Origin: Lysobacterales bacterium
GTDB lineage: Bacteria > Pseudomonadota > Gammaproteobacteria > Xanthomonadales > SZUA-36
DNA: 32,332 nt
Assembly: GCA_029859505.1 (NCBI GenBank)
Contig: JAOUCZ010000016.1
Coordinates: forward strand, 1 to 32,332
Reading direction: 5' to 3'
A program made the translations under genes and the position numbers. Numbering within the stretch: position 1 is the stretch's first letter; the number at the start of each line of letters is the position of its first letter. Below the pieces are notes generated by a model. That model did no database searches. It was not told the DNA's origin and worked only from the letters and a program-made list of their open reading frames with translations. Shown here piece by piece: positions 24,428-32,332 of this stretch.

Positions 24428-25672
24428 TTAAAAACTGTAGCCCAGACCAATGTCAAACCCGGTGAAATCTCTGCCGTTCTGGCTATCCAGGTTATGATTG
24501 CGATCCCGGTAATCGAACTTGATCACGACATTTTTAGCAGGCCACCAGTTTAGTCCTACTTGCCACTGGTCGAATTTATCCTGGGAGCGGGCAGCATCGA
24601 TATCTTCATAACGTGCGTAGAATCCGACCTTTTCGTTCAGACGGTAGCTGGGTTCTATGTACCAGCCGGTTTGTGTATCGGCATCGGCAGCTTCCACCGC
24701 ATCACCTGAGAAATCCCAGCGGGAGTAGAGTGCGCGCAGGCCAAAGCCGTTGCGTTGGTAATCGACATGAGCTTCTACCAGGGTGCCGCTGTCCAGGCCG
24801 TCGTTTGAAACCTGGGATGGGTCAAACTGGTATTGGACAGTGACTGCCGCTTGCAGGCCGGGGATTCCGAGGTAGCGTAGACGTCCGGTTATCGCGCCAT
24901 CGCTGGCGACTGCCTTGGCTACTTTTTGGCGTCCACTGCGGACTCTGAATGCATTGCTGCCAGTGGTTGACATTTCTAAACCGGAGGTAAACGCCAGATC
25001 ATAATTCCAACCGGAACCCCAGCGGCCATTGAGCCCTGCACCACCTTCCCACCAGGTGCTGGGTACAATGATGCTCTCTACATCATTACGTTCCACACCG
25101 TAAAAGGTATCCGGTTCATGGGTCTCATTAAGGATACCCACGGGAAGCAGGAATAAACCTGCCTTGGCGTACAGGTCCTGACGCAGGTCAAACTCGATAA
25201 ATGCCTGCTCAATTTCCACTTCGCCTGGCGTGTCTCCGCCGGTGTCCGCGACAAAGGCATGCTCGACTTCAACTTCTGAGTAAAACCGTGTCCTGTCATT
25301 GAACTGATGACCGAAAAACAGCACAAAACGGTGCAGGTCGAGCATTTCAACATCTTTGGAAGGATCATTGGCACTCAGGTTGTTGTAATGAAGTTCGCCA
25401 TATCCTCCAATGGTCGTTCTGCTGGCTTCCACGACCTGTGGAGGGGCGGACTCCATCACTTCGGCAACTGCCTCGACCTTGGCGTCGGTCTCATCGGTTT
25501 GATCTTTTGTTTGTGCAAGCTCCAGTTTTAATTCATCAATCTGTTGCTGCATGGATTCGAGCCTGGCCAGCAGCTCGGCGTTACTCACCTCGGCCTGAAC
25601 GGTTGTTGTGCAGAGTGCCAGGACCAGTGCAGTTGTGATTAACATCATCCCTGGTTTATTTGTGAATCTCAT
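24428..25672 (-). CDS. Outer-membrane porin with N-terminal coiled coil
   Basis: The 414-residue protein has a signal peptide (cleavage near VQA, about residue 27) and a short coiled coil at about 29-70 (ELLARLESMQQQIDELKLELAQ). A beta-barrel follows, starting with TIGGYGELHYN and ending with GLGYSF, the C-terminal Phe signal for barrel assembly. Wording such as DLHRFVLFFGHQFNDRTRFYSEVEVEHAF resembles the phosphate-selective porin O/P superfamily. It would trimerise in the outer membrane and admit small substrates; what it admits is not evident. It is the first gene of the porin/FMN/PepSY operon and has a Fur-box-like sequence 49 bp upstream of the ATG, so iron limitation probably raises its expression. 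Confidence 0.87.
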   Translation of the reverse strand: MRFTNKPGMMLITTALVLALCTTTVQAEVSNAELLARLESMQQQIDELKLELAQTKDQTDETDAKVEAVAEVMESAPPQVVEASRTTIGGYGELHYNNLSANDPSKDVEMLDLHRFVLFFGHQFNDRTRFYSEVEVEHAFVADTGGDTPGEVEIEQAFIEFDLRQDLYAKAGLFLLPVGILNETHEPDTFYGVERNDVESIIVPSTWWEGGAGLNGRWGSGWNYDLAFTSGLEMSTTGSNAFRVRSGRQKVAKAVASDGAITGRLRYLGIPGLQAAVTVQYQFDPSQVSNDGLDSGTLVEAHVDYQRNGFGLRALYSRWDFSGDAVEAADADTQTGWYIEPSYRLNEKVGFYARYEDIDAARSQDKFDQWQVGLNWWPAKNVVIKFDYRDRNHNLDSQNGRDFTGFDIGLGYSF

Positions 25673-25720
25673 TTTAATTGCCTTTTAAGTGGTCTGAAAA
25701 TTCGATTTGAGGATCGTAAT

Positions 25721-25739
25721 GCAAATGAGAATGATTCAC
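25721..25739 (-). promoter_or_regulatory. Fur-box-like operator upstream of the porin operon
   Basis: GCAAATGAGAATGATTCAC matches the 19-bp Fur consensus at 13 of 19 positions by direct alignment, including the core AATGA-AAT-ATT. It lies 49-67 bp upstream of the porin start, where a promoter is expected, and the surrounding DNA is A/T-rich. Fur binding is inferred and no other iron operator is seen in the window. Confidence 0.7.
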
Positions 25740-25944
25740 AATAACATTTACAAGTGAATAAATACTTAATTGATCCAGGTCAGGTAAATAATTGAAATCT
25801 TCTGTAAAGAAGACTCTCCAGGCTAAGAATTAAGCCAAATGTGACTGGAGAAGTGACCCTGTTATCGGTGAGGTGTAAGTGCGGGAGGTCAGGAATAAGT
25901 AACAAACAACCGGTTAGTCAGATTTGCTTCCGTTTAGCTAAGAC

Positions 25945-26382
25945 TCAGATATCACGTACCGGCACAACCAGTACCGGTAGTTTTGATTTGCGAATAATAC
26001 CGGCTGAGTAACTGCCAATCAGCACATCGTAGACAGCACCATGTCCATGGGTTCCGATGACGATTAAACCGGCCCCCAGAATATCAGCTTCTTTCAGTGT
26101 GGCTTCAACGCCGGAACCGCAAACCAATAAAGCCGAAGCATCCAGCCCGTCATCCAGCAACTTGTTGGCCAACGCTTGTACGCGACCCTGCTCCAAGGGA
26201 AATTGTTTGGCTACCTTTCTTCGCCTGGTTTCAGGGTCACCTTCAGGACAGACAAAATCCGCCTCGGCTTCCACGGCATGCAAAATATGCATACTTACCC
26301 CTGTGAGTTCTGCGATACCGCGAGCGGCCTCGACAACTGCATCGGTTGCAGGTGACAGATCGACAGCGACTAATATATTCAA
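25945..26382 (-). CDS. Universal stress protein, UspA family
   Basis: The 145-residue single-domain Usp starts MNILVAVDLSPATDAVV, with the nucleotide-contacting Asp. It ends with the ATP-binding motif GTHGHG...IGSYSAGIIRKSKLPVLVVP (110 onward), the G-x2-G-x9-G-Ser pattern of ATP-binding members. It is cytoplasmic, usually dimeric, and involved in stress survival by a poorly defined mechanism. The start is ATG with an AGG-containing site upstream. It stands alone, 272 bp from the porin operon. It is preceded by a 415-bp gap, so no functional partner is indicated. Confidence 0.92.
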   Translation of the reverse strand: MNILVAVDLSPATDAVVEAARGIAELTGVSMHILHAVEAEADFVCPEGDPETRRRKVAKQFPLEQGRVQALANKLLDDGLDASALLVCGSGVEATLKEADILGAGLIVIGTHGHGAVYDVLIGSYSAGIIRKSKLPVLVVPVRDI

Positions 26383-26797
26383 GGGTAACCTCCAGCCGTT
26401 ATGCAGGCAGCATTAGCGAAGCACGAAGTCATAGAACTAATCGGTAGAGCAACCGGTATTGCTTCTGGCCAGCCAGGACTTTCCGGAGACCATTGACCTC
26501 GTTCTTCCTTGTGACAATAAGATTTTAGCCCCGGAACAGGTGTTTACTCAAGTGTCTTCATGGCCTGTACACCGGGCGAATTCCCCAGTTAAGACGAGCT
26601 TTCTTCACCGCCGGGTATCCGGCCTGCTCGGTTTACCGCTGCCACGCAACAGGTCACCGCAATACATGACTTTGGTCACAACCAATTGAGAGTTTAAGGC
26701 TCTAATCTCCTTACAAGAAAAGTGGATTGGTAACGTTCGCAGTACTTAAAGCGTCCAATCTGGAAATAGAGAAAATCGTAGGGAGTAGTAAAGGGCG
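26383..26797. other. Divergent intergenic region, usp / RND permease
   Basis: This 415-bp region separates the leftward stress-protein gene from the rightward efflux genes and must contain both promoters. One open frame of 76 codons is present (26459-26689), without a ribosome site or family resemblance, so I do not call it. No tRNA, repeat, operator palindrome or clear sigma-70 pair was recognised. Confidence 0.4.
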
Positions 26798-29700
26798 ATG
26801 AGTATTACTGAACGAGCCGTTAAAAATCCTGCCGGTGTCGCAGTGGCAGTGGCTATTATTACCTTGTTTGGCTTGTTCAGCCTAAAAGGACTTCCGGTAC
26901 AGCTTTTTCCTGAAATCGATCTGCCACAAATCAGTGTCTTTGCAGGTTGGCGTGCGGCCTCACCGCAAGAGGTTGAGTCTGAAATTCTCGATCCCATGGA
27001 AGAGGTTTTACAGGGCATGCCGGGTATGGAGGTCATGTCTTCAAATGCATTCAACGGCGGTTCCTGGATCAACATGGAATTCACGCTGGGTACCGATATG
27101 CAGGCCACATTGATGGAAGTTATTGGCAGGCTGAACCGTCTGCCATCAATGCCTGCTGACTCTGATCCGCCGGTTGTCAACTTGGGTGGAGGCGGAGGTG
27201 GTGCCAACCAGGCATTAAGCTGGTTCTTTGTACAGTTACTGCCCGGAACTGAGGGCAGCATCGAAGATTATAGTCAGTTCATCATGGACACGGTGAAGCC
27301 GAAACTTGAATCCATCGATGGTGTGGCCGGTGTTGAAATTAATGCGGGTGCACCTGAAGAACTGCAGATCACTATCGATCCCTACAGGGCCGCGGAATAC
27401 GGCATTGAACTGGGATCAGTGGCTGCACGGGCCAGTCGCTCTACCGACGTTTCAGGTGGTTTTGTAGACGTCGGCCGACGTCAGTACACACTGCGTTTTG
27501 AGGGTCGCTACGATCCATTGCAATTCAAGGACCTGATACTGGAATGGCGGGAAGGACGGCCGATCCGGTTGGGTGATATCGCCGATGTACAGGTCGCACG
27601 TGGAAAGAAAACCCAAATAGCCATCCAGAACGGCAATCCTGCCATGAGCCTGAGAGTCGACCGGGCCAATGGTGCGAACGTACTGGGCACCCTGACACTG
27701 GTTAAAGAGGCTGTTGCCGAGTTACGTGAAGGTCCGCTGGCCGGTGCTGGTCTTGATATTCAACAGTCATTTGATGCCTCAGTATTTATTAAGCGGGCAG
27801 TCAACATGGTGACCAGTAACCTGTTGCTGGGAATATTATTTGCGGTTGGTGTTCTGTGGCTATTCCTGCGCGATACCCGTGCAACCATACTAATTGCCAC
27901 TGCCATACCGATTTCCTTATTGTCTACATTTATCGTGCTCGATCTGACCGGGCGCAGCCTGAATGTCATTTCGCTGGCAGGGTTGGCTTTCGCGGTGGGT
28001 ATGGTTCTGGATGCAGCTATTGTCGTTTCGGAAAACATACTGCGTCTTCGTGAGCGTGGAGAAACCCCGTCACTCGCTGCTCTTGCAGGGACCAGCCAGG
28101 TCCAGGGTGCCCTGCTTGCATCCACCGCCACAACCGTGGCCATTTTCCTGCCGGTATTGTTTCTTGAGGACGTGGAAGGACAATTATTTGCGGACCTTGC
28201 TTTGACCATATCAATCGCGGTGGTTATTTCACTGGTAGTGGCATTGACCATTCTCCCCACGGTAGCCGGAAGCTGGCTGAAACCGAAGAAGCTGGGCAAG
28301 GCTCAGTCGCAGACCTGGTCACGGCTGGCCCATTCATTGATGAAGGTCAGCGCAACCGGAAAACGCCGGTTCGTATTGATAGTTAGCCTGGTATCTGCCC
28401 CGCTGCTTGCAACCTGGTTGCTTTTCCCGCAAATGGATTACCTGCCACCGGTGAAGCGCGACGCGGTTGATGCCTTTTTGCAGTTTCCTCCCGGCTCAAA
28501 TATTGAGACCAATGAAAAAGAAATTATCAGCAAACTGGTCGATCGTCTCCAGCCGTATATGGATGGTGTTAAAGAGCCGGCCCTGAAGAACTATTACATC
28601 CTGACCTGGCCGGGCGGCGGTACCATCGGTGCACGGGCACTGGATCAGAGCCGGGTAGGTGATTTACTTGAGATCGTCAGGAATGAAGTACTGGTAGATA
28701 TTCCGGACTTCCAGGGCTTCGCGATGCAGGGCAACCTGTTTGGCGGCTTTGGCGGTGGTCGTGATATTTCCATGCACATACAGTCTGCTGACCAGGCTGG
28801 TTTGTATGCAGCGGCGGGCGAGGCCCAGTCTCAGTTAAGAGAGTCTTTTGAAGGCGCAAACGTCCAGACCTTTCCAAGCATAGAACTGGCTGAACCCGAA
28901 CTTCGGGTGTTTCCTGATGATGCACGAATCAACGAAGTGGGTATGGATCGGCGTGGTGTTGCATCACTGGTCCGGACCCTCGGTAATGGCCTTTGGCTCG
29001 GTGAATATTTTAATGGTGAGAGCCGTATGGATATCATCATGCGTGCAGACGGCTGGGAAACTCCCGAGCAATTGTCTACGACTCCTATCATGACACCCAG
29101 CGGCGAAGTCGTTCCGTTGGGTGAACTGGTTGCAGTTGAACGGGCAACCGGTCCCGGCCAGGTACGCAGGGTCAATGGCAGGCGCACGGTAAGCGTCAAC
29201 CTGAGTCCACCTGATAACGTTTCACTGGAAACTGCCATTGCGCAAATCAAAGCGGATGTCGAGCCCGGTCTGCGTGCAGTGTTGCCTGCCGACGGCTCGA
29301 TTCAGTACGGCGGTAGTGCAGACAGCCTCACCGAGGCCATTCAGACCATGGGTCGAAATTTTATCATGGCCCTGTTTATCCTGTTTCTGCTAATGGCAGG
29401 TCTGTTCCGGTCACCCAAAGACAGCGCTCTTGTGATTATGACCATCCCGCTGGCAGGTGTTGGTGGCATTATCGCCATCCGCACTTTAAACCTGATCGTA
29501 TTTCAGCCTATGGACCTGCTGACCATGATCGGCTTTATCATTTTGCTGGGCCTGGTGGTCAATAACGCGATTCTGCTGGTGGATCAGACCCGCCAGGCTG
29601 AACGCAAGGGAATGGGCCGGCATGAGGCCGTAGAAAATGCCTTACGAATCCGTTTGCGGCCGATCTTCATGAGTACGCTGACCAGCATTTTTGGCATGTT

Positions 29701-29896
29701 ACCGCTGTTGCTCCTGCCTGGTGAAGGTAGCGTTATTTATCGCGGACTGGCGGCTTCGATCGTAGGCGGTATGAGCTTTAGCCTGATATTCACATTATTA
29801 TTATTACCCTGCATGCTGCGTCTCGGCAAGGCAAAGCAGCTAGAAGTTATTGCACCGGAAACGGCGCACAGGACCACACTGGAATCCGTGGCCTGA
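26798..29896 (+). CDS. RND-family efflux permease, inner-membrane subunit
   Basis: The 1032-residue protein is full length for RND permeases, with two repeats of six helices and large periplasmic loops after TM1 and TM7. Family marks include FPEIDLPQISV (37-47), the TM4 segment AVGMVLDAAIVVSENI (399-414) and the TM10 segment GLVVNNAILLVDQ (about 918-930). The proton-relay pair Asp407-Asp408 of AcrB is Asp405-Ala406 here, as in the single-Asp heavy-metal pumps such as CusA. AcrB's Lys940 is replaced by Asn922. A six-glycine loop lies at about 130-135. The substrate is undetermined. Its adaptor is encoded 14 bp downstream, the reverse of the usual order. No outer-membrane channel gene is nearby, so a shared TolC-like partner is likely. 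Confidence 0.92.
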   Translation: MSITERAVKNPAGVAVAVAIITLFGLFSLKGLPVQLFPEIDLPQISVFAGWRAASPQEVESEILDPMEEVLQGMPGMEVMSSNAFNGGSWINMEFTLGTDMQATLMEVIGRLNRLPSMPADSDPPVVNLGGGGGGANQALSWFFVQLLPGTEGSIEDYSQFIMDTVKPKLESIDGVAGVEINAGAPEELQITIDPYRAAEYGIELGSVAARASRSTDVSGGFVDVGRRQYTLRFEGRYDPLQFKDLILEWREGRPIRLGDIADVQVARGKKTQIAIQNGNPAMSLRVDRANGANVLGTLTLVKEAVAELREGPLAGAGLDIQQSFDASVFIKRAVNMVTSNLLLGILFAVGVLWLFLRDTRATILIATAIPISLLSTFIVLDLTGRSLNVISLAGLAFAVGMVLDAAIVVSENILRLRERGETPSLAALAGTSQVQGALLASTATTVAIFLPVLFLEDVEGQLFADLALTISIAVVISLVVALTILPTVAGSWLKPKKLGKAQSQTWSRLAHSLMKVSATGKRRFVLIVSLVSAPLLATWLLFPQMDYLPPVKRDAVDAFLQFPPGSNIETNEKEIISKLVDRLQPYMDGVKEPALKNYYILTWPGGGTIGARALDQSRVGDLLEIVRNEVLVDIPDFQGFAMQGNLFGGFGGGRDISMHIQSADQAGLYAAAGEAQSQLRESFEGANVQTFPSIELAEPELRVFPDDARINEVGMDRRGVASLVRTLGNGLWLGEYFNGESRMDIIMRADGWETPEQLSTTPIMTPSGEVVPLGELVAVERATGPGQVRRVNGRRTVSVNLSPPDNVSLETAIAQIKADVEPGLRAVLPADGSIQYGGSADSLTEAIQTMGRNFIMALFILFLLMAGLFRSPKDSALVIMTIPLAGVGGIIAIRTLNLIVFQPMDLLTMIGFIILLGLVVNNAILLVDQTRQAERKGMGRHEAVENALRIRLRPIFMSTLTSIFGMLPLLLLPGEGSVIYRGLAASIVGGMSFSLIFTLLLLPCMLRLGKAKQLEVIAPETAHRTTLESVA

Positions 29897-29910
29897 TCAA
29901 GGAGGTTGGA

Positions 29911-30960
29911 ATGAATCGTTACACAAAAATTGCACTCGCTTTATGTCTGTTTCCCATGGTTGCATGGGCTGAGGATGCCGAGGAGAAGGCTCCGGCTTCA
30001 CCCGTCATGGTGGAATCGGCCCAACGTGACACTTTTTCAGCAACCCTTTGGGTTTCCGGAACTGTTATTAGTCAAAATGACGCACGTATTGCCGCAGAAA
30101 CCGATGGTCGTATCACCTGGGTGGCGGATGTTGGTTCCCGTATTGAACAGGGAGAAGCAATCGCACGTATCGACGCAGAGGACTTACGTCTGGATCTGGC
30201 CGATAGTGAAGCCCAGTTACTTAGTCTGAAATCACAGCTTAAGTATCGTGATAGCAGCTTGCAGCGCTTTCAAAAGCTCGCGGACAGCAATAATGCTGCA
30301 GCGACGCAACTTGATGAGGCGCAATCACAGCTGGATATGACCCGGCAGGAAATCAAGCGTGCAGAGGTAGCTATTGCACAGATAAAACGCCGTATCAGGC
30401 AAACAGAGGTGCTCGCACCGTTCCCCGGCATCGTCGTGGAAAGGGTGGTACAGATTGGTGAATTTGTTAACCGTGGCGCACAGGTTGCGCGCCTGGTGGA
30501 TACCGAACACCGCGAAATCAGGGCACAGGCACCGCTTTCGGTGGCGGGCTGGATACGGGAAGGAATGCAGGTGTCAGTAGAGCATGGTAATCGTGAATCA
30601 TTGAGCCCAGTCAGTTATGTCATTCCTGTTGGTGATGACCGCTCAAGAATGTTTGAGGTCCGCATTGCTGCCAATGATCCCGCGTGGATCATCGGAAGCC
30701 CGGTAAGGATAGCGCTGCCTAATAGTGAACCCCGCGAGTTGGTTGCGATTCCACGTGACGGACTGGTCTTACGTGGCAGCAATATTTATGTCATGCGGGT
30801 GAACAGTGATAACACAGTCGAAAAGATCACGGTAGAGACCGGAATTGGCCTGGGTGGCTTTGTTGAGGTCATTGGTAACGTGGAGCAAGGTGACCGGATT
30901 ATTACCAGGGGTGGTGAACGCATCAAAGCCGGACAGGCGGTCACGATCGCTGAAGGATAG
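29911..30960 (+). CDS. RND efflux periplasmic adaptor (membrane fusion protein)
   Basis: The 349-residue protein has a signal peptide ending near AWA (residue 20), and no lipobox. A biotinyl-lipoyl half-motif follows (RIAAETDGRITWVADVGSRIEQGEAIARID, about 58-87), then a helical hairpin (about 90-165) and the second lipoyl half (LAPFPGIVVERVVQIGEFVNRGAQVARLVD, about 170-199). The beta-barrel and membrane-proximal domains come last. It bridges the permease to an outer-membrane channel. The start ATG has a perfect AAGGAGG five bases upstream, stronger than that of the permease, which suggests adaptor is made in excess. It is translated from the same transcript as the permease. A hairpin follows the stop by eight bases. 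Confidence 0.93.
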   Translation: MNRYTKIALALCLFPMVAWAEDAEEKAPASPVMVESAQRDTFSATLWVSGTVISQNDARIAAETDGRITWVADVGSRIEQGEAIARIDAEDLRLDLADSEAQLLSLKSQLKYRDSSLQRFQKLADSNNAAATQLDEAQSQLDMTRQEIKRAEVAIAQIKRRIRQTEVLAPFPGIVVERVVQIGEFVNRGAQVARLVDTEHREIRAQAPLSVAGWIREGMQVSVEHGNRESLSPVSYVIPVGDDRSRMFEVRIAANDPAWIIGSPVRIALPNSEPRELVAIPRDGLVLRGSNIYVMRVNSDNTVEKITVETGIGLGGFVEVIGNVEQGDRIITRGGERIKAGQAVTIAEG

Positions 30961-30968
30961 TACAAACA

Positions 30969-31000
30969 AACGGGGTCAGATCAGTTGATCTGGCCCCGTT
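30969..31000. terminator. Long hairpin between convergent efflux and symporter genes
   Basis: AACGGGGTCAGATCA and TGATCTGGCCCCGTT form a 15-bp stem with one T-G mismatch and a 2-base centre. The leftward side continues as TTTGTTTG, so it terminates the symporter gene best. The rightward side (ACTCTGACCC) lacks a T-run but repeats GGTCAGA in inverted form at 31003-31010, making a nested REP-like palindrome. Confidence 0.7.
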
Positions 31001-31021
31001 ACTCTGACCCAAAATTCAAGC

Positions 31022-32332
31022 CTATTGTGTTTGACGCCACAAATGCACCACCAGAGCGCCACTTAACAGGGAAACCATTGTCAGTATGGCGCACAGCATG
31101 ATGTTGCCATATAGTCCATAGCCAATGGCAAACAGGGCGCTGTAAACTGCGATCGAGGCGAGAAGCACATTTAGCATCGCGACAGGCAAGTGGTCCTTTT
31201 CAGAGCTGCTTGCCAGGTCTTCACCATCGATATGGGCTTCCTGTTTAACTTTCTTCCAGCCACTGCCGCCGGGTTGCACCAGTCGTACAAAACTACGCAG
31301 GATTTTTGGATGGGTGGCCGGGGTTACAAGGGTGACGGTAAGCCAGCCAATAGTCGTCAACACAACACCGGCCAGTAGTTTTTGCCAGTCGCTCCATCCC
31401 GGCAGGTTGGCAAAGTTAAAGTACAGGGCGAAGACAAAGGAAATAACCATTGCCGATATCTCACTCCAGGCATTGATCCGCCACCAGAACCAACGCAGGA
31501 TAAACAACAATCCGGTACCCGCACCGATGGTCAGAAGAATACTGAATGCCTGCAATGCATTCTGAAGGTAGAGAGCAAATGTGCAGGCAATAACCATAAG
31601 CAGTACGGTGGTTAGTCGGGCCGCTAACACCAGTTCCTTTTCGCTGGCCTCGGGTCGTATAAAGCGCCGGTAGAAATCATTCACAACGTAAGATGCACCC
31701 CAGTTGACCTGGCTGGACATGGTCGACATGTAGGCAGATATCAGCGATGCGATGACCAGCCCCAGCAGTCCATGGGGCAGGAATGTGAGCATGGCCGGGT
31801 AGGCCAGATCATGACCGATGACCGACTCGTTCATATCAGGAAAAGCCTGGCGCAGCGCGTCCAGGTCAGGAAATATCACGAGGGAGGCCAGTGCAACAAC
31901 AATCCAGGGCCAGGGGCGGAGCGCGTAGTGACAGAACTGGAAGAATACCACAGCACCAATGGCGTGGTTTTCATTTTTGGCTGCCAGCATACGCTGGGCT
32001 ACGTAGCCACCACCACCGGGCTCTGAGCCGGGATACCAGACACTCCACCATTGAACCGCAAGGGGAATAATGAAAACAGCCATCACCAGTTCGGTGTTGG
32101 AAAAGTCCGGCAGAATAGACAGTTTTCCAATGACATTCGGGTGAGCCAGTAATTCATTCAAGCCGCCAACCTCGGGGTGATTTACCGCAACAACGGCGGC
32201 CACCACGGCACCTGTCATGCTGACCACGAACAGGATCAAATCAGTGAGAATAACCCCCAGGAAACCACCGGCAGCGCTGAATATCGCGGTCACGACACCG
32301 GCGATCAGCACGGTTTGCAGTGGGGTAAGACC
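31022..32332 (-). CDS. Sodium:solute symporter family transporter (partial, 5' end beyond window)
   Basis: The visible 436 residues lack the N-terminus; the frame stays open to the last base of the window, reading GLTPLQTVLIAG, so the apparent GTG start at 32311 is not the real one. About ten membrane helices are visible. LTDLILFVVSMTG and SAYMSTMSSQVNWGASYVVNDFY are typical of the SSS family, the latter corresponding to the TM8 sodium-site region. QWWSVWYPGSEPGGGGYVAQRMLAAKNE is a loop shared with a subset of SSS proteins. A soluble loop (about 355-380) precedes the last two helices. It should cotransport Na+ with a small organic solute, which I cannot name. It is convergent with the efflux operon across a hairpin. 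Confidence 0.88.
   Translation of the reverse strand, partial: GLTPLQTVLIAGVVTAIFSAAGGFLGVILTDLILFVVSMTGAVVAAVVAVNHPEVGGLNELLAHPNVIGKLSILPDFSNTELVMAVFIIPLAVQWWSVWYPGSEPGGGGYVAQRMLAAKNENHAIGAVVFFQFCHYALRPWPWIVVALASLVIFPDLDALRQAFPDMNESVIGHDLAYPAMLTFLPHGLLGLVIASLISAYMSTMSSQVNWGASYVVNDFYRRFIRPEASEKELVLAARLTTVLLMVIACTFALYLQNALQAFSILLTIGAGTGLLFILRWFWWRINAWSEISAMVISFVFALYFNFANLPGWSDWQKLLAGVVLTTIGWLTVTLVTPATHPKILRSFVRLVQPGGSGWKKVKQEAHIDGEDLASSSEKDHLPVAMLNVLLASIAVYSALFAIGYGLYGNIMLCAILTMVSLLSGALVVHLWRQTQ

Noticed and set aside
26459-26689. 76-codon rightward open frame in the usp/RND gap
   Set aside because: No ribosome site, no signal or family resemblance, irregular composition. Left as noncoding.
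1-32332. tRNA, rRNA, CRISPR, insertion sequence, prophage or replication origin
   Set aside because: No T-loop-like tRNA ends, regularly spaced direct repeats, transposase or integrase motifs, or phage structural genes were seen on either strand.

Overview
The window reads as a chromosomal segment from a free-living, probably aquatic gammaproteobacterium. The supporting signs are a Gram-negative envelope (two outer-membrane barrel proteins, a periplasmic adaptor, an RND pump) and close matches to gammaproteobacterial families (YbdG, RhlE, RhlG-like SDR, beta-class GST). Also consistent are frequent GTG/TTG starts with good Shine-Dalgarno sequences and a Fur-box-like site. I see no rRNA, tRNA, CRISPR array, transposase, phage gene or origin. 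The assignment to a group is inference from protein resemblance only.

Layout. 1-4 kb: a barrel-like secreted protein, an SDR reductase, an unrecognised 320-residue protein and a beta-class GST. 4-8.7 kb: a very large chimeric regulator (CRP-type sensor and HTH, degenerate class III cyclase domain, one membrane helix, TolB-N-like domain, TPRs). It is divergent from a secreted Asp-rich protein, and a perfect CRP-geometry palindrome lies between them. 8.8-13.6 kb: three channels, namely a prokaryotic pentameric ligand-gated channel, a YbdG-type mechanosensitive channel and MscL, with an RhlE-type RNA helicase among them. 13.6-19.1 kb: a small six-Cys secreted protein and a tightly packed leftward cluster of sulfotransferase, copper P1B-ATPase, PepSY membrane protein and PepSY-ferredoxin fusion. 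19.4-20.7 kb: a class D-like sortase followed by a secreted protein whose last five residues are LPTTG. 20.9-23.1 kb: an S33-type hydrolase with a C-terminal membrane domain. 23.1-25.8 kb: a leftward operon of porin, FMN-binding protein and PepSY protein behind a Fur-box-like sequence. 25.9-32.3 kb: a universal stress protein, an RND permease with its adaptor, and a sodium:solute symporter cut by the window edge.

How the genes work together. Two separate gene sets pair PepSY membrane proteins with a redox domain. One (2Fe-2S) is coupled to a Cu+ exporter. The other (FMN) has a porin and an iron-type operator. Both suggest electron transfer across the inner membrane to periplasmic metal, but neither reaction can be proven from sequence. 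The sortase and its neighbour form a probable enzyme-substrate pair with an unusually short sorting signal. The divergent regulator and secreted protein look like a self-contained signalling unit with its own operator.
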